Shown here in pieces: positions 50,961 through 62,939 of a DNA stretch of 64,000 bases. Under the pieces are notes generated by a model. That model was given only the letters and a program-made list of their open reading frames with translations. It had not been told where the DNA came from and did no database searches. Source of the stretch: Lamellibrachia columna (Eukaryota; Annelida; Polychaeta; Sabellida; Siboglinidae); contig OY759268.1 in NCBI GenBank assembly GCA_963662155.1, positions 3,021,501 through 3,085,500 on the forward strand, given 5' to 3'. Each line of letters opens with the position of its first letter. Position 1 is the first letter of the stretch. The translations under genes and the position numbers were made by a program.

Positions 50961-52611
50961 TGTTGTCGGACCCAGAAATTCGTTTTTTTCTCGCCCGTCT
51001 CATTTATTTCTTGAATATGTCCGTTTTTGCAACCAAACGCCAAAGGCAAAGTGAGCGAATAAACGAGACATGACCGTAAGCTGAAAAATCATACTCATTG
51101 TTAGTGTGAAGTGTACAAACCCTCAGTTGTGAAAGAAGAATCCGACACGCTTCGGAACCCACTTTTGATTTGCAGTCAATGACAATTATCCAGGCTCCGT
51201 GCTGTGGCGCCACCGTTCGTCGCACACATGATCGTCTACATGCAAAGTGTACTTTTCATTGTGACGGATATTATTTATGCACCCAGATTCTTGGTGCATA
51301 GATGATTAGCTAATTACTATATCATCCGGGCATTTTGCCAGTTCATAAAATAAGAGTGAACTTTTATCAGTTTATACGATGCACTTGGAATTAACTTTAA
51401 ACTTTTATTATATTGACACAACTATCAGACCTGTGCGCTTGTTGACTTCCAACTGTCGATGTCGACTGTCGATGGTGACTTTTTTTGGGTGCCATCTTTT
51501 CGTAAAACGACTCTGTAACAACGTGCCCTGCGTGCAGAGCCATCGACGAGTCTCTTGCAAGATCAGCCAACTGTATTAATTCTGGCTGTAGTGGAAAGTA
51601 AAATGGGAGGCATGGTGGTTTTTGCACACCCGTCGCTTCCACATATGCTGGATGTATTAACATTCGTGTTCTCTATTCAACGTGCGAAAATCTTAAATAA
51701 GGCTTTTGATACACAACCAAAAGAGGTTACGTCCATGGTAGGGTAATTCTCCCGAAAATTGAGTGTGGTAATATTGTCCATGTAAAATCGTCAAATGAAC
51801 TCCAATTTATTCTGCTAAGTACCGATGTATACATCGCTGATACATATCACTTACACCAAAACACACATCAGTGTTCTGCTCTCAATGTGTGGCGTCAATA
51901 TACACAGACTTCCCTTCACGTATCACTGATACACGCGCCGCACACGTGCCCCAAACGCATACAAATACGAAAGAATAAATTTAGAAAACAACGAACACAC
52001 AGATACAGAGAAATATGAACATAGGGACACGGAGGCTATCGTACATAAACACACGCACACGCAATTATTTAGAATCAATTAAAATATTGACATACTAGTT
52101 TAATGTTAGTTATACAGAGTCATGTTTTACGTGATGATTCAACGTATTAACACTCGATGCAACATTCAATTTCCTTGGTGGTTTGTGTCAATTAGCAACA
52201 TGATAACTTTTTAAAGTATTAGCTTAGGCGTCGGAATGGATTGAATACGGGGGGGGGGGGCGAAGTTGATGGCTTCGAGCCATGGCCTCGGATGGAGGTG
52301 AGGGCCACATGTTCCCCCATCCCCCCCCACCAAGTCTGCGCCTGGATTCTAGCAAACGTTGGGAAAATATTGGGGGTATTTTCGAGCCATCAATTCCAAA
52401 TAACAAGGTGTAGCCCCCCCCCGCCCCTCCCCCCACGCTTTGACACACGTGATGGGAAATAAGCATCGTGTCGTTGTCATGCAGTGCATCCTAATTTCTT
52501 CAGACATGCTATTTATTTCGCAATGGACATGCTCTTTATCAGTGTGATCATATTTTATGTCATTGAACTATATTTTGTCTGATTGAACATATTTGTAGTC
52601 TTCTCATGCTT

Positions 52612-52822
52612 GATCACGTGTTTGGTTAGACCGCCATAGGATACATTGTATCATGTTTGATCACGTGTTTGGTTAGACCGCCATAGGATACATTGTATCA
52701 TGTTTGATCACGTGTTTGGTTAGACCGCCATAGGAGACATTGTATCATGTTTGATCACGTGTTTGGTTAGACCGCCATAGGAGACATTGTATCATGTTTG
52801 ATCACGTGTTTGGTTAGACACT
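52612..52822. repeat. 47-bp tandem array, about 4.5 units
   Basis: Units contain GATCACGTGTTTGGTTAGAC and CGCCATAGGATACATTGTAT. Confidence 0.9.
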
Positions 52823-53770
52823 ATAGGTTACATAGTAACATTTGTATCAAAGTTGTATGTACCTTCCACCTTACAATAGTCTAGAAAGCGCTGTCCGTGT
52901 GGAAATGTGGATAACTAATGTATGCTCTTCCTCGTGTCTTATTGGGAAACTGGGCACCCCCTTTTTCAGAGTAAACCGCCCATTGTGTGAAGAAACGTTC
53001 CCGAAAATGGACGCATAGGGGAAGGTCGGGTAAAGTGGGCCCCTTAAGCGTCAATTGACCTACATTTTACATTTTTGTACAAAAAAGGTTAGTTTGTGTT
53101 ACACTACCCAGTAACGTATCTTGACTACGTGTATGCGTAATATTGCTACTCTATCTTAATTAATAAATATATGTCAGATGTGTTTTAAAGACTTTTAAAA
53201 AGGCCATTTTTATTGAACAAAACATAGCCGCCAAAGTGGGCCCCCTCGCGAAGATGAGCGATGCCACTTAATCGTCGACGCAAATTTCGCACATAAGCCC
53301 GCCACGCTCATAACCGGCACACTCACGGTGTGCCCACTGGCCACACTCACGGTGTGCCCACTGGCTACACTCCCCACACTGCACCCAGCTTTCGCTTCTT
53401 CTGTTGTTGGAATATAATTCCGAACAGTATATACACGGCGTGGTGTAGGCTAGGCGTGGTGTAGGCTAGGCGTGGTGCCGCTGTCTTTCTTCCTTTTCTT
53501 ATTTTTCTTCACCACGCACAGCATCGATAGCCAACTGTTGGCATCATTCCATGTTTGGTGGTTCGTTTTTCGTTTGCACGCACCCATGAAGGACTATATG
53601 TAACGGAACCAGTTAAAGAAATGTAATTATTAATTAATTAACTAATTAACACAAGTTTGTGATATAACCTACATGATCAATTATACATATTAACATCATC
53701 AAAGTCTGTAATTATGTTGGTACATTATAGCAACGCCTATGGTGTAACCACATTATCCATAATATGCTCA

Positions 53771-54095
53771 AACCAAAACATTGCCATCTCCCACGGCGCC
53801 TTACGCGTAGCATCAAGGCTACCGTAAAATCGATGCATATGACCAGGCGTCATTCAGTTTCACCTAAACTCCGTGCGGCGGCGCTGCTATTACAATTATC
53901 TATTTTTGTGTTTTAATTGTGCATGCGTTCCTCGATCATTGCGTGTATGTGTGTATTACTTGTATTTTTTCTGTGTGCTATATATGACATGTCATATTCT
54001 TAGATAATTATTTTTATTCATATCATGATATTGTGATTTTACGGTAGCCTTGGTGCTACGCGTAGGCGCCGTGGGAGATGGCGAAGTTTTGGTTT
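53771..54095. mobile_element. MITE with about 55-bp inverted ends
   Basis: The left end, AACCAAAACATTGCCATCTC then CCACGGCGCC ... GCTACCGTAAAATC, is matched inversely by 54033-54095 (GATTTTACGGTAGCC ... GGCGCCGTGGGAGATGGCGA). Length is about 325 bp, no coding capacity, and the target-site duplication is not resolved. Confidence 0.8.
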
Positions 54096-54654
54096 TATTC
54101 TTTTTTATAAATTTTGACCGTTTTGAGAAAGTAAATGTACTTTTTTGACCACGTTACATGTGTATATGTATAGTAGTTATATGAGAAGTTTGGGTGCTCT
54201 AGGTGGTCGTTTTCATGGTTAGGTCAGAAAGTAAAAGATCGTCAAACGACTTTCAAACAGGAGTCGTCAGTGTTAAAAACTAAAACATTTTCTACAATTG
54301 TAAGCCAATGTACAAACATAACTTTCGGCAATAATGTGGCGTCTTTCGGCACTTTACGGTAATCCGGTCAAGGCGTTAATAACTGAGTCACGTGTGCGTA
54401 GAGAGGCCAACATGTGAAGTTCTTCTTTCGTAACTGAAGTTTTGTATAGTTCACATTAACAGTGAGTATTAATTTTCGACTTACAGTCATGTCTCGTTTA
54501 TTCGCTCACTTTGCCTTTGAAGTTTGGTTGCCAATGGTTTTGGCTGGGTAAAGTCATTAACTAAGTTTGTGAAACATCCCATTATCGCCCACGTTAATAT
54601 GCTTCACATTATAATTATCGTGTTTTTATTTACTAAGCGTGTAATATATCATGC

Positions 54655-55000
54655 AAGTTGGGCGCGGTGGTCGAGTGGTAGAGCGTCGGACTTTCGGTCG
54701 AAGGGACCGGGTTTCAAAACCACCTGATGCCGGTTCAAAACCTGGTCCTGGGCAATTTCGTTCACCCCACTTTGCCCGTGTCTTTCGGAAGAGACACTAA
54801 AAGCCGTTGGTCCCTTCTACCTGGTGTCTATACCAGGGGAAGTAAAAGATCCCACACGGGGTAAATATGTAACCTGTCGTTGACTCAAAGAGTGGTGGTC
54901 TCTATCTCTAACCCACCAATTCCCGGCGCGTGAAGGCGCCGAGAAGGACTTAGAACGCTCTTAAGGAGCCCAGTCCTTGACAGGAAGAAGAAGAAGTTAT
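54655..55000 (+). mobile_element. tRNA-derived SINE, second family
   Basis: The head GCGGTGGTCGAGTGGTAGAG (A box) and GGGTTTCAAAACCAC / GGTTCAAAACCTGG (B box, duplicated) is followed by a body with CACCCCACTTTGCCC, TCTTTCGGAAGAGACACTAA and GTAAAAGATCCCACACGGGG. It ends in (GAA)n at about 54985. It is close to full length. The duplicated B-box segment is unusual. Confidence 0.8.
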
Positions 55001-55269
55001 ATTGCTTTATTATTGAATTGATATCCAGTAACGGACAAGCCGTTGAAAGGCTTATATAGTTATAAAGCTTATTATTAACTAACTGAAACCATGCCCTTTG
55101 TCTTGGCTTTGATGTGTGTGTGTGTGTGCTAGCCTAGGGCTAGGAATGTGTAGCCATAGCAACCCCAATGGGGCATCCCAACAATTAGTAATTAGCTTGC
55201 TACTCCTGCATTGTTTCGTTGAAACCATAAAATGATCAGCCTACTGTAGTGCTGTTCTTTTCATGTTTT

Positions 55270-55810
55270 AATGATGGCTCAGCCATTGTTTACAATTACT
55301 AGCTGTTGGAATAACATGCAACAAACCTGGTATTTTGTAAATTTGCAGCAATATTTGTAATAGACTATTAGGATCTATTAATACAGGTATTACTTTAAAA
55401 AAAAGTTCCTCTATTACAGAAAAAAATTTCAATTCCTATTAAATTTGTACTTGTCATTGTAAAAATTTCCAAAGCAAGTCTAAGAATGTAGAAATTATAG
55501 ATAGTAGGTAAATCAATATCATATAGCTTAACAGGCTAGGGAGGAAAGGAAAGTAGGTAGAAATAATGTTGAAGTGTTATTTAATTGTTGATCTTTCAAT
55601 AGAAAGTCGCAAGTCATGGCCAGTTCAATCTTGAACATGACCATGGAATCTTTTTTGTGGAATGACGGCTCAGCCATTGTTTACAATTACTAGCTGTTGG
55701 AATAACATGCAACAAACCTGATATTTTGTAAATTTGCAGCAATATGTGTAATAGACTATTATCTATTAGTTTAGGATCTATTACTACAGGTATTACCTTA
55801 AAAAAAAAAA
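55270..55810 (+). repeat. Direct repeat of about 135 bp
   Basis: 55270-55402 and 55661-55810 share GGCTCAGCCATTGTTTACAA and TTACTAGCTGTTGGAATAAC. The second copy carries a small internal insertion. Confidence 0.85.
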
Positions 55811-56633
55811 ACTCCCATAGAATTAATTCGGAATTGAATTGGAATTGAAAGATTTGAGCTGGAATTTGAATTTAAAAAAGGAATTTGAATTGATTAAATT
55901 GAATTGAAAGGAATTTGAATTGATTAAATTGAATTGACCCCAGTCCTGGAGTTATCACATGCCGCTGTCATGCTGAGGCTGAGCAATAACTACCCAGGCT
56001 GGTGATTCATTCTGTGTCTATAAATTTTCTAGTCAGTCACTAACACATATGCAGACCTACATTTAAAAACAAATAATCCTAGACCCAGTCACCAGTGGCA
56101 CTACATACAGTGACACATGTTAACCTTACAGGGGGCTTATTTTTAGTTGTTGTGCAACTCTAAATACTTTACCTACAGTTCACAAAGTGCAAATAGCAGA
56201 CGCGGGTGTACGGATAGTTAAATTTTTTAATATCACGCCGGCCTATGTTTGAAAGCCTGGCACACTGTCGTTCCTCTGACAGCTGTCGGGACTGTTCCCC
56301 TTGGGTTAGGCGAATTGTCGGTAGTCAATAGTACGACAAATGACTATCTCTGTCAAATTACTAGCTCGTTTCCCATAAGCAAATACGCCACAAAAGTTAT
56401 CCATACTTCACTAATAACTATTTTAACAAAGATACTCAGTACAATAAAATAAATGCTAGTTGTGGTGCCACATTAAACAACAGTAAACAACACTGAACAT
56501 TCACAGTGCGAGCAGTCCTAGTACTTCACGCGTGTACTCCAAGATGGCAGATCACAAAAGTGGTGATGTCACCCACGCACCTTCTATTAATTTATTACGA
56601 CCTGTCACTTTCAGGTTTGGTGATATTTGACCA

Positions 56634-59600
56634 ATGACGACTGGCACACATGCGTCACAGTATGAGGTGACAGTTTTGCAAGAGGGGTATGGTTTCACTA
56701 CAGAATCATGTAAAGATATCTGAGATACCAACTGCTGTAAAATACTACTTGGTTCGAATGTAATTTGATCCAACTGATTCCTGTTAAAAAAATTTCTTAC
56801 ATACAAAGTTAATCTTTGCTTTGGTGTTTCCTTATTATCAGACATGGGGTCAATTCCGTTTTGTCAATTCCAATTCCAGTCAATTAAAAAAAAAAATTCC
56901 AATTCCACCTTAACACAATTTTATTTATACTTGAAATCATGTGTGCACAATCATATTTAATCAGATATGATTAACAAGTTAACTATTGTTCATTCAATGC
57001 ATATATATATGTGTGTGTGTCAGGTTTGATTTTAAACTAAAATTATTGCATTCAGCCATTTGATATGTACTTTCTGCTGCGATATCTCTCCTGGATTTTT
57101 GCTAACCAGACATTTTGGACAGCCCTGGAAACAGTGGACAGTTGAGTCGTTAATCTGAGTTTTGAACAGTTTCCCCCCCGTTTATATCAGTTGTATATTT
57201 TAGTAGTCAATTTAAGGGGTAAACATTAACATTATCAAGTCAATAATTCCAACAAAATCTATTCCAATTCCGGAATTGGAATTGAGGGTCGATTCCAATT
57301 CCTGAATGGAATTGACCCCATGTCTGCCTGGTATTCCTCAAGACACTGACATCATTAAATGTGAATCATCCAATAGGCATCCATGTTACAAATACCAGGG
57401 GTTTCCCTTGCATGTGCGGACTTCGTCTTTTCCTTGCAGCGATCTGTCGCTGGCAAGGAAGAAGTAGTTTGTCACAATTGTATTTTATATCGAATTAGTA
57501 TAGATTAGTAAGTACTAATACAGTCCAACCCAGCCGTGGCCGCCAGGATGAATTGGCGGGGTGGGGTCGATAACTGAATCGGTTTGTATTGGTGGCCGCC
57601 GATAAAAAGGCTTTAATTTTGCATGCTGGCATTTTAGAAGAAAAACATGTTCTTAGTGTAGTACCCAGTTTGGAGCGCTTTACGCTAAACCCCTGATGGA
57701 CCTGTTCATTCTGACACCTACTCAACTTCTCTGGGAAGCATTCAGCCACCCTGCTATTACTGCATGTAGACTATCTGTGCACATATAGCCATACAGGGAC
57801 TCATTTATACAGCTGAGTGAACTGAGGCAATGTGGGGTGAACAAAATTGCCCAAGCATGTCAAAGAAGGTAGAAATTATAGTAGGAAAATAAACATTAGA
57901 TATCATAACAGACAGACTAGGGAGGAAAGAAAAGAAGGAACAAATCATGTTGAAGTGTTATTTAATTGTTGATCTTTCAATAGAAAGTCGCAAGTCATAG
58001 TTAGTTCAATCTTGAATGTTACCAAGGAATCTTTATGTGGAATTATTCATGGGAAGAAGCTGTATTTGTAATATTCTGCCTTAGTTCTTGGGAAGAAGCT
58101 GTATTTGTAATATTCTGTCTTAGTTCTTGTAGAAGCTTTAACACAAAGGAGTTATATGACCATTTTTTTATATTTTGCCTGTAGGGGAAGACAAGGCTGA
58201 TGGAACTATCACCCTGATTAAAGGCCCCACAAATATTTTGGTGGACACTGGCGGTCCCTCTGACAGAGAGAGACTACTCAGTGGTTAGCATGTTTACATC
58301 TCAAAGTATTGTATGACAACACATATAATTTGAGAGAGGGAGAGAAGGCGGGATGAACAGACAGACAGACAGACAAACAAACAGACAGAGGATATAAAGA
58401 TATAACCAACACTGGCAATCTCTCTGGCTTATACAGAGAGCAACTACTCAGTAATGACAACAGAATGTTTCATCTTCTTATGACTGGTGGTTTCTGTACA
58501 CATAAACCCCTAGTGGATACACTGGACACTATTTGTATTTCACATCACCAGCCAGTCTAGCCGCTGATGCAACAAAGAACGACAATTAAGTAACTACATA
58601 ATACAAGAAGATTTAACAAGATTTGCCATCCAAGCCAAAGGCCCAGATGGCAAGTGGACAAGGAAGCCAAAGGCCCAGATGGCAAGTGGACAAGGAGCCA
58701 AAGGCCCAGATGGAAGTGGACAAGGAAGCCATAGGCTTATCGAGTGTCCAACAATGTTCATATACGTGTAACCCGCCCTCGTGAGATATGTGTCAACCCT
58801 ATTTTTAAACATATTGACACTGCTAGCAGTTACACAATCTGTAGACAATTTGTTCCATTAATTTATTGTCCTCTGTGAAAACTTCCTGATATCCAATCTT
58901 ATTTGGTAGTTTTATTTGAAAGATATCCTGAATTTGGCAATACAGCAGTTATTTTAGGTTTAATATGTAAATTGTCTTGCTTTTTCTTTTGATCAATTAC
59001 AATTTTAATCGTAAAGAAACAGATTTACTGTTTTGTTCTCTCTTGGGTTACAGCACTCCACAAGGAAGGTGTTGCACCAACAGAAGTTGACACTGTAATA
59101 GGAACACACAGCCATTCAGACCACATAGGCAATCTGAACCTGTTTCCACGGGCCACCATTATTGTGTCATATGACATATCCCGTGGTGACACCTACATTA
59201 GTAACCAACTTTGTCAGGTATGCCTGCCTCCCTCTGTCTCAACATCTGTCTCGAAGACGATGCATATATATATTTAAGCAACCCTAAATATCAATACAAT
59301 TTAAAATTATTGCGATCATGGATTAGGATTTTTTTTACATTTTGATATGGCCATTGCATACAAAAGTTACGTTTTTTTTAAAATGGCAACCAACCACTTA
59401 CAAAAATATTTTATGTAAATGTATTGCATGGTTGGTATGAAGAATTTTACTTAATTCAAATTTGTACTTCTAGCCATACTTTGACACTTATTCAATGTCT
59501 TTCACTCTGTGCATGTATTCAGGGAGTACCCTAAGTGTTCAGGGAGTACCTTAAGTGTTCAGGGAGTACCCTATGTGATCAGGGAGTGCCCTATGTGTTC

Positions 59601-61627
59601 AGGGAGTACCCTATGTATTCAGGGAGTACCCTAAGTGTTCAGGGAGCACCCTATGTGTTCAGGGAGTACCCTATGTGTTCAGGGAGTACCCTATGTGATC
59701 AGGGAGTACCCTATGTGATCAGGGAGTACCCTGTGTGTTCAGGGAGTACCCTGTGTGTTCAGGGAGTACCCTATGTGTTGGACGAGCATACAGAGGTTCT
59801 GCCTACGCCGGGACACACAGGAAATGACATCAGCGTCGTTGTAAGGAACACGCCCATTGGAACAGTAGTTGTTGCAGGTATGGGGCGTAGTAGGGGCGTG
59901 GTAGAACATAGGTTGAATGTCAGACTCTCAATTGACAGGACGACAGGCCTGTGGTCTATTACATTGCACTGTAATAGATTACTGTTACTTAGTTTCCTTG
60001 CTTAAAGCAATGTAATATATTACTATTACATTTCAAGCTATTGCTATTACATTTTCCATCAGAACTATTTTCTTTCGATTAAACATTTAACATACTTAAT
60101 CACTTACATAGATTCAAATTAACTGATGGATGTGTAATTAATTAAAGTACAATTAACTGATAAATTTACTAATTAAATTAACCTCACATAATTCCAGTCG
60201 GATGTAGAAGTTTCATATATTCATTGTAATGAAACAGAAAAGCAATGTCACTGTCACATAACACAGTCTGATTATCCCATAGTAGACCCATACTGCTCGG
60301 CTGCTGCTTGGTGGACAGTTAATTATTGACTCAAGGATAGGATGTTTTTCACACTTGGTCAATAATGTACAAGCTAACTACCAACTGAGAATAACTCAGA
60401 AAAGTTTATGTGAGCCCCTGGATTTTGTTCAAACATTACCCAGCATGGCAGGCTGGCAGCTAGGGTTGGGAGATGGCAATGATTGATTGATTCAGATGTT
60501 AAAGACTGTCTGTTTAGTGCTGGGAGCCTGGAACCCTTATCCTGCTTCAGTGAATAAATGAATAGGCTTGTGTGAAAAGGATAGATGGCTGGTGGACCTG
60601 GCTTCAACTGATGAATTAGCCATGCAGCAGTCACACTGTCACAGTGTCTCCTGCTGATAGTGCTACAGTTCATTGACTGTCATGATTCAGATACTAAACC
60701 ATTTTATCACCACTGTTGGAAAATAAATAAATAAAACTGCATGTGAAAAACTTAACATGATGCTTGTCCAAGTCCCAATTACTATTACTTGAACAATTAT
60801 AATCGTTACTATTGCATATTACTATTACCCCAGGCCTGCAGGACAAGGGTTTGAATCTTGCTGCTGTTTGGGAATCCATTACTGGTGTTCTGAAGTTTGG
60901 GGAATTTGTTTAACCCCACATTGCCTCAGTTCACTCAGCTGTATAAATGAGTACCTGGCTATGGACAGAGGTGGATATGGTAAAGAAAAATCTTCGCGCA
61001 GTAATTGCAATGTGGCTGAAATGCTGCTGAACGCTTCCAAGAGAAATTGATTTGGTGTTGCAATGAACAGTTCTGCCACCAGGGGGTGAAGTGTAAAGTG
61101 AATGGTCATTATGACAGGACACAGCGTTGTATAAGAACTTACCTTTTAATGTTGAGGGTGGCATTGTGACAGGACACAGCATTGTATAAGAACTTACCTT
61201 ATAGTGTTGAGGTTGGCATTATGACAGGACACAGCGTTGTATAAGAACTTACCTTTTAGTGTTGAGGGTGGCATTATGACAGGACACAGAGTTGTATAAG
61301 AACTTACCGTTTGGTGTTAAGGGTGGCATTATGACAGGACACAGCATTGTATAAGAACTTACCTTTTAGTGTTGAGGGTGGCATTATGACAGGACACAGC
61401 ATTGTATAAGAACTTACCTTTTAGTGTTGAGGGTGGCATTATGACAGGACACAGCGTTGTATACGAACTGACAGGACACAGCGTTGTATAAGAACTTACC
61501 TTTTAGTGTTGAGAGTGGCGTTATTCATGATATAATGTTTAATGGTCCTGTTCTGTTGTTACTCTGAGCTCAGGTCCATGAGCATTTAGGCACTATACTT
61601 TATTATCATAACGAGGTCAATACTATG

Positions 61628-61658
<31 letters not shown>

Positions 61659-61888
61659 TATTATATATATATACTGTATTTCACCTATCACCACTCGCCC
61701 TAATTAGCGTATGCTTCCTTTTTTAAAAAGCAGGATCCATAATTATTGTAATTTGATTGGTGTGGAACAACTGGAAAGTGTCACCATCTGGTGTTAAACA
61801 GTTGGAACCACTTTTCAGTTCTATACTAGTCACTAAATTACACCACCAGTATTAGTATTTTTTAAACGTTCAGTATGCTTATTAGGTG

Positions 61889-61932
<44 letters not shown>

Positions 61933-62230
61933 TAGAAACAAATTATACCAGGAAATAGTTTCCATAAGACAAGTGTGTCATAAACACAACTGATATATAA
62001 TTTGTTTCTAAAAGTCCATTGTGAGTTTTGACAGCTGATCTGTGCCTTTTATTCAAGGTGACCTCTTTGAGAGTGAAGACGACTTGACTGACAGCTCCAT
62101 CTGGAGGGAAGTGAGCGAACAACCAGAGGTGCAGGAGAAGAGTCGAGAGAAAGTGCTAAAGATTGCTGACTATATCGTGCCTGGCCACGGGAAAACGTTT
62201 CATGTGTCTCACGCTTACAAGACTGCTTGA
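56634..62230 (+). CDS. MBLAC1: Metallo-beta-lactamase domain-containing protein 1
   Basis: Five exons: 56634-56709, 58185-58283, 59054-59217, 59763-59877 and 62058-62230. Every junction is GT-AG with phases 1, 1, 0, 1, and the total of 627 bp gives 208 aa. The start ATG has an in-frame TGA six bases before it. Exon 1 encodes [16 protein letters not shown]; exon 2 [16 protein letters not shown]; exon 3 [20 protein letters not shown] (the HxHxDH metal motif); exon 4 [17 protein letters not shown] (third-His motif); exon 5 [12 protein letters not shown] (bridging Asp) and [18 protein letters not shown] (final His). All metal ligands of the fold are present. Vertebrate MBLAC1 acts as an RNase on histone pre-mRNA, and glyoxalase-like relatives hydrolyse thioesters; activity here is not known. 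It is somewhat shorter than the human protein because the N-terminus is brief. Confidence 0.88.
56839..57326. mobile_element. hAT-like non-autonomous element in MBLAC1 intron 1
   Basis: Ends are inverted: CAGACATGGGGTCAATTCC on the left and its reverse complement ending at 57326. Sub-terminal AATTCCAATTCC repeats lie on both sides. The 8-bp flanks match at five positions (CTTATTAT against CCTGGTAT). A related half-element lies at 55815-55940. No coding capacity. Confidence 0.7.
57650..57865 (-). mobile_element. SINE body, truncated
   Basis: In reverse complement it reads GTTCACCCCACATTGCCTCA, CTGTATAAATGAGT and GGTGGCTGAATGCTTCCCAG, matching the SINE at 22738 without the tRNA head. It lies in MBLAC1 intron 1. 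Confidence 0.75.
58600..58930 (-). mobile_element. 5'-truncated CR1-like LINE copy in MBLAC1 intron 2
   Basis: Matches the last approximately 150 bp of ORF2 and the 3' UTR of the LINE at 8.3-13.2 kb (RLDIRKF ... [20 protein letters not shown]). The CTTGTCCACTTGCCATCTGG segment is present three times in tandem and the copy ends in AATCTTGTTAAATCTT. It lies antisense to MBLAC1. Confidence 0.85.
59517..59781 (+). repeat. 20-bp minisatellite made of a 3' splice site
   Basis: Thirteen units of TTCAGGGAGTACCCTATGTG or a variant lead straight into MBLAC1 exon 4, which itself starts with GGAGTACCCTATGTG. Each unit carries an AG acceptor and the first 15 bases of the exon. Using an acceptor three units upstream would keep the frame and add 20 aa, and the frame is open through the array from 59535. 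Confidence 0.9.
60840..61080 (+). mobile_element. SINE in MBLAC1 intron 4
   Basis: B-box-like GGGTTTGAATCTTG, then CCCCACATTGCCTCAGTTCA, CTGTATAAATGAGTACCTGG and CACCAGGGGGTGAAG. Same body as the SINE at 22738. The A-box half is weak. Confidence 0.7.
61085..61525 (+). repeat. About 60-bp tandem expansion of a SINE 3' end
   Basis: Units contain ATGACAGGACACAGCGTTGT, ATAAGAACTTACCTTTTAGT and GTTGAGGGTGGC, about seven copies, one shortened. The first unit overlaps the SINE tail. The ACAGGACACAGCGTTGTATA segment is homologous to ACTGGACACCGCGCTATATA in the array at 22981-23215. Confidence 0.85.
61628..61935. repeat. Two (TA)n tracts
   Basis: TA repeats at 61628-61670 and 61890-61931 in the last MBLAC1 intron. 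Confidence 0.9.
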
Positions 62231-62639
62231 ATTAAACAGGTAGATACAGTTGAAATCTGTCTAAAGTGACTCTCTTTTGCCCCAGTTTGGTCTAGTTATA
62301 CAGTGCGATTGTTGTTATCATTAGCACATATATATAGTAAAAACTTTGCCTGTTCTAACGCCTTGGACAAATAATCACTATATAAAATGGCCTTTAGTTT
62401 CAGTTCTATGCATAGTAGTTAGTGCAAATGGAATGTTTAATGAAAATATGTTTTGGTCAAGCAACCCATAACTGTTTGTTGTAGCTGATGAAGTCTACTG
62501 TGACAATTAAGATTAGGCTTACAAAATCTTGATTTTTATTTCACCATATTATAAAATTGAGGTTAATAACTGTTATGATTATCAGTGCCCTGTCAAAAAT
62601 TATGTCTTGTAGAAACTAGACCAAAGTAATGTCACTCAG

Positions 62640-62935
62640 GTGCAGATGGAATCTGATGTCATTTGTCAATCAAAATGTCACTCCTTATTTCAGGTGTCAT
62701 CTGTCAACTGCTATGTATTTCAGGCATCATCTGACAACCTTATTTAAGGTGTCATTTGTCAACCACAATGTCACTCCTTATTTAAGGTGTCATGTTGACC
62801 ACCATGTAACTCCTTATTTCAGATGTCAGTCACAATGTCACTCCGTATTTCAGATGTCATTTGTCAACCGCGATGCTACTTCTTATTTCAGATGTCATTT
62901 GTCAACCACGATGTCACTCCATATTTTCAAGTGTC
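62640..62935. repeat. About 38-bp degenerate tandem array
   Basis: Units contain AATGTCACTCCTTATTTCAG and GTGTCATTTGTCAACCAC. About seven copies with deletions, starting 400 bp after the MBLAC1 stop. Confidence 0.8.
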
Positions 62936-62939
62936 ACAC

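Larger units (their letters stand above)
51028..54535. repeat. Inverted pair of a 120-130-bp repeat
   Basis: 51028-51148 (AAAGGCAAAGTGAGCGAATA, AACGAGACATGACCG) is matched in reverse complement by 54405-54535 over about 120 bp. Either these are the two ends of a 3.5-kb element without recognisable coding capacity, or two inverted copies of one repeat. The interior (51150-54400) holds no gene I recognise. Confidence 0.6.
55506..58050 (+). repeat. Direct repeat of about 155 bp across the MBLAC1 5' region
   Basis: 55506-55662 recurs at 57888-58050 (shared GTTATTTAATTGTTGATCTT and TCAATAGAAAGTCGCAAGTC). The second copy lies in MBLAC1 intron 1. It is followed by a 37-bp tandem duplication (GGGAAGAAGCTGTATTTGTA). 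Confidence 0.8.

Noticed and set aside
56552..56845. 97-aa minus-strand frame beside MBLAC1
   Set aside because: It begins inside a transposon terminus, shows no domain and covers the real plus-strand MBLAC1 exon 1.
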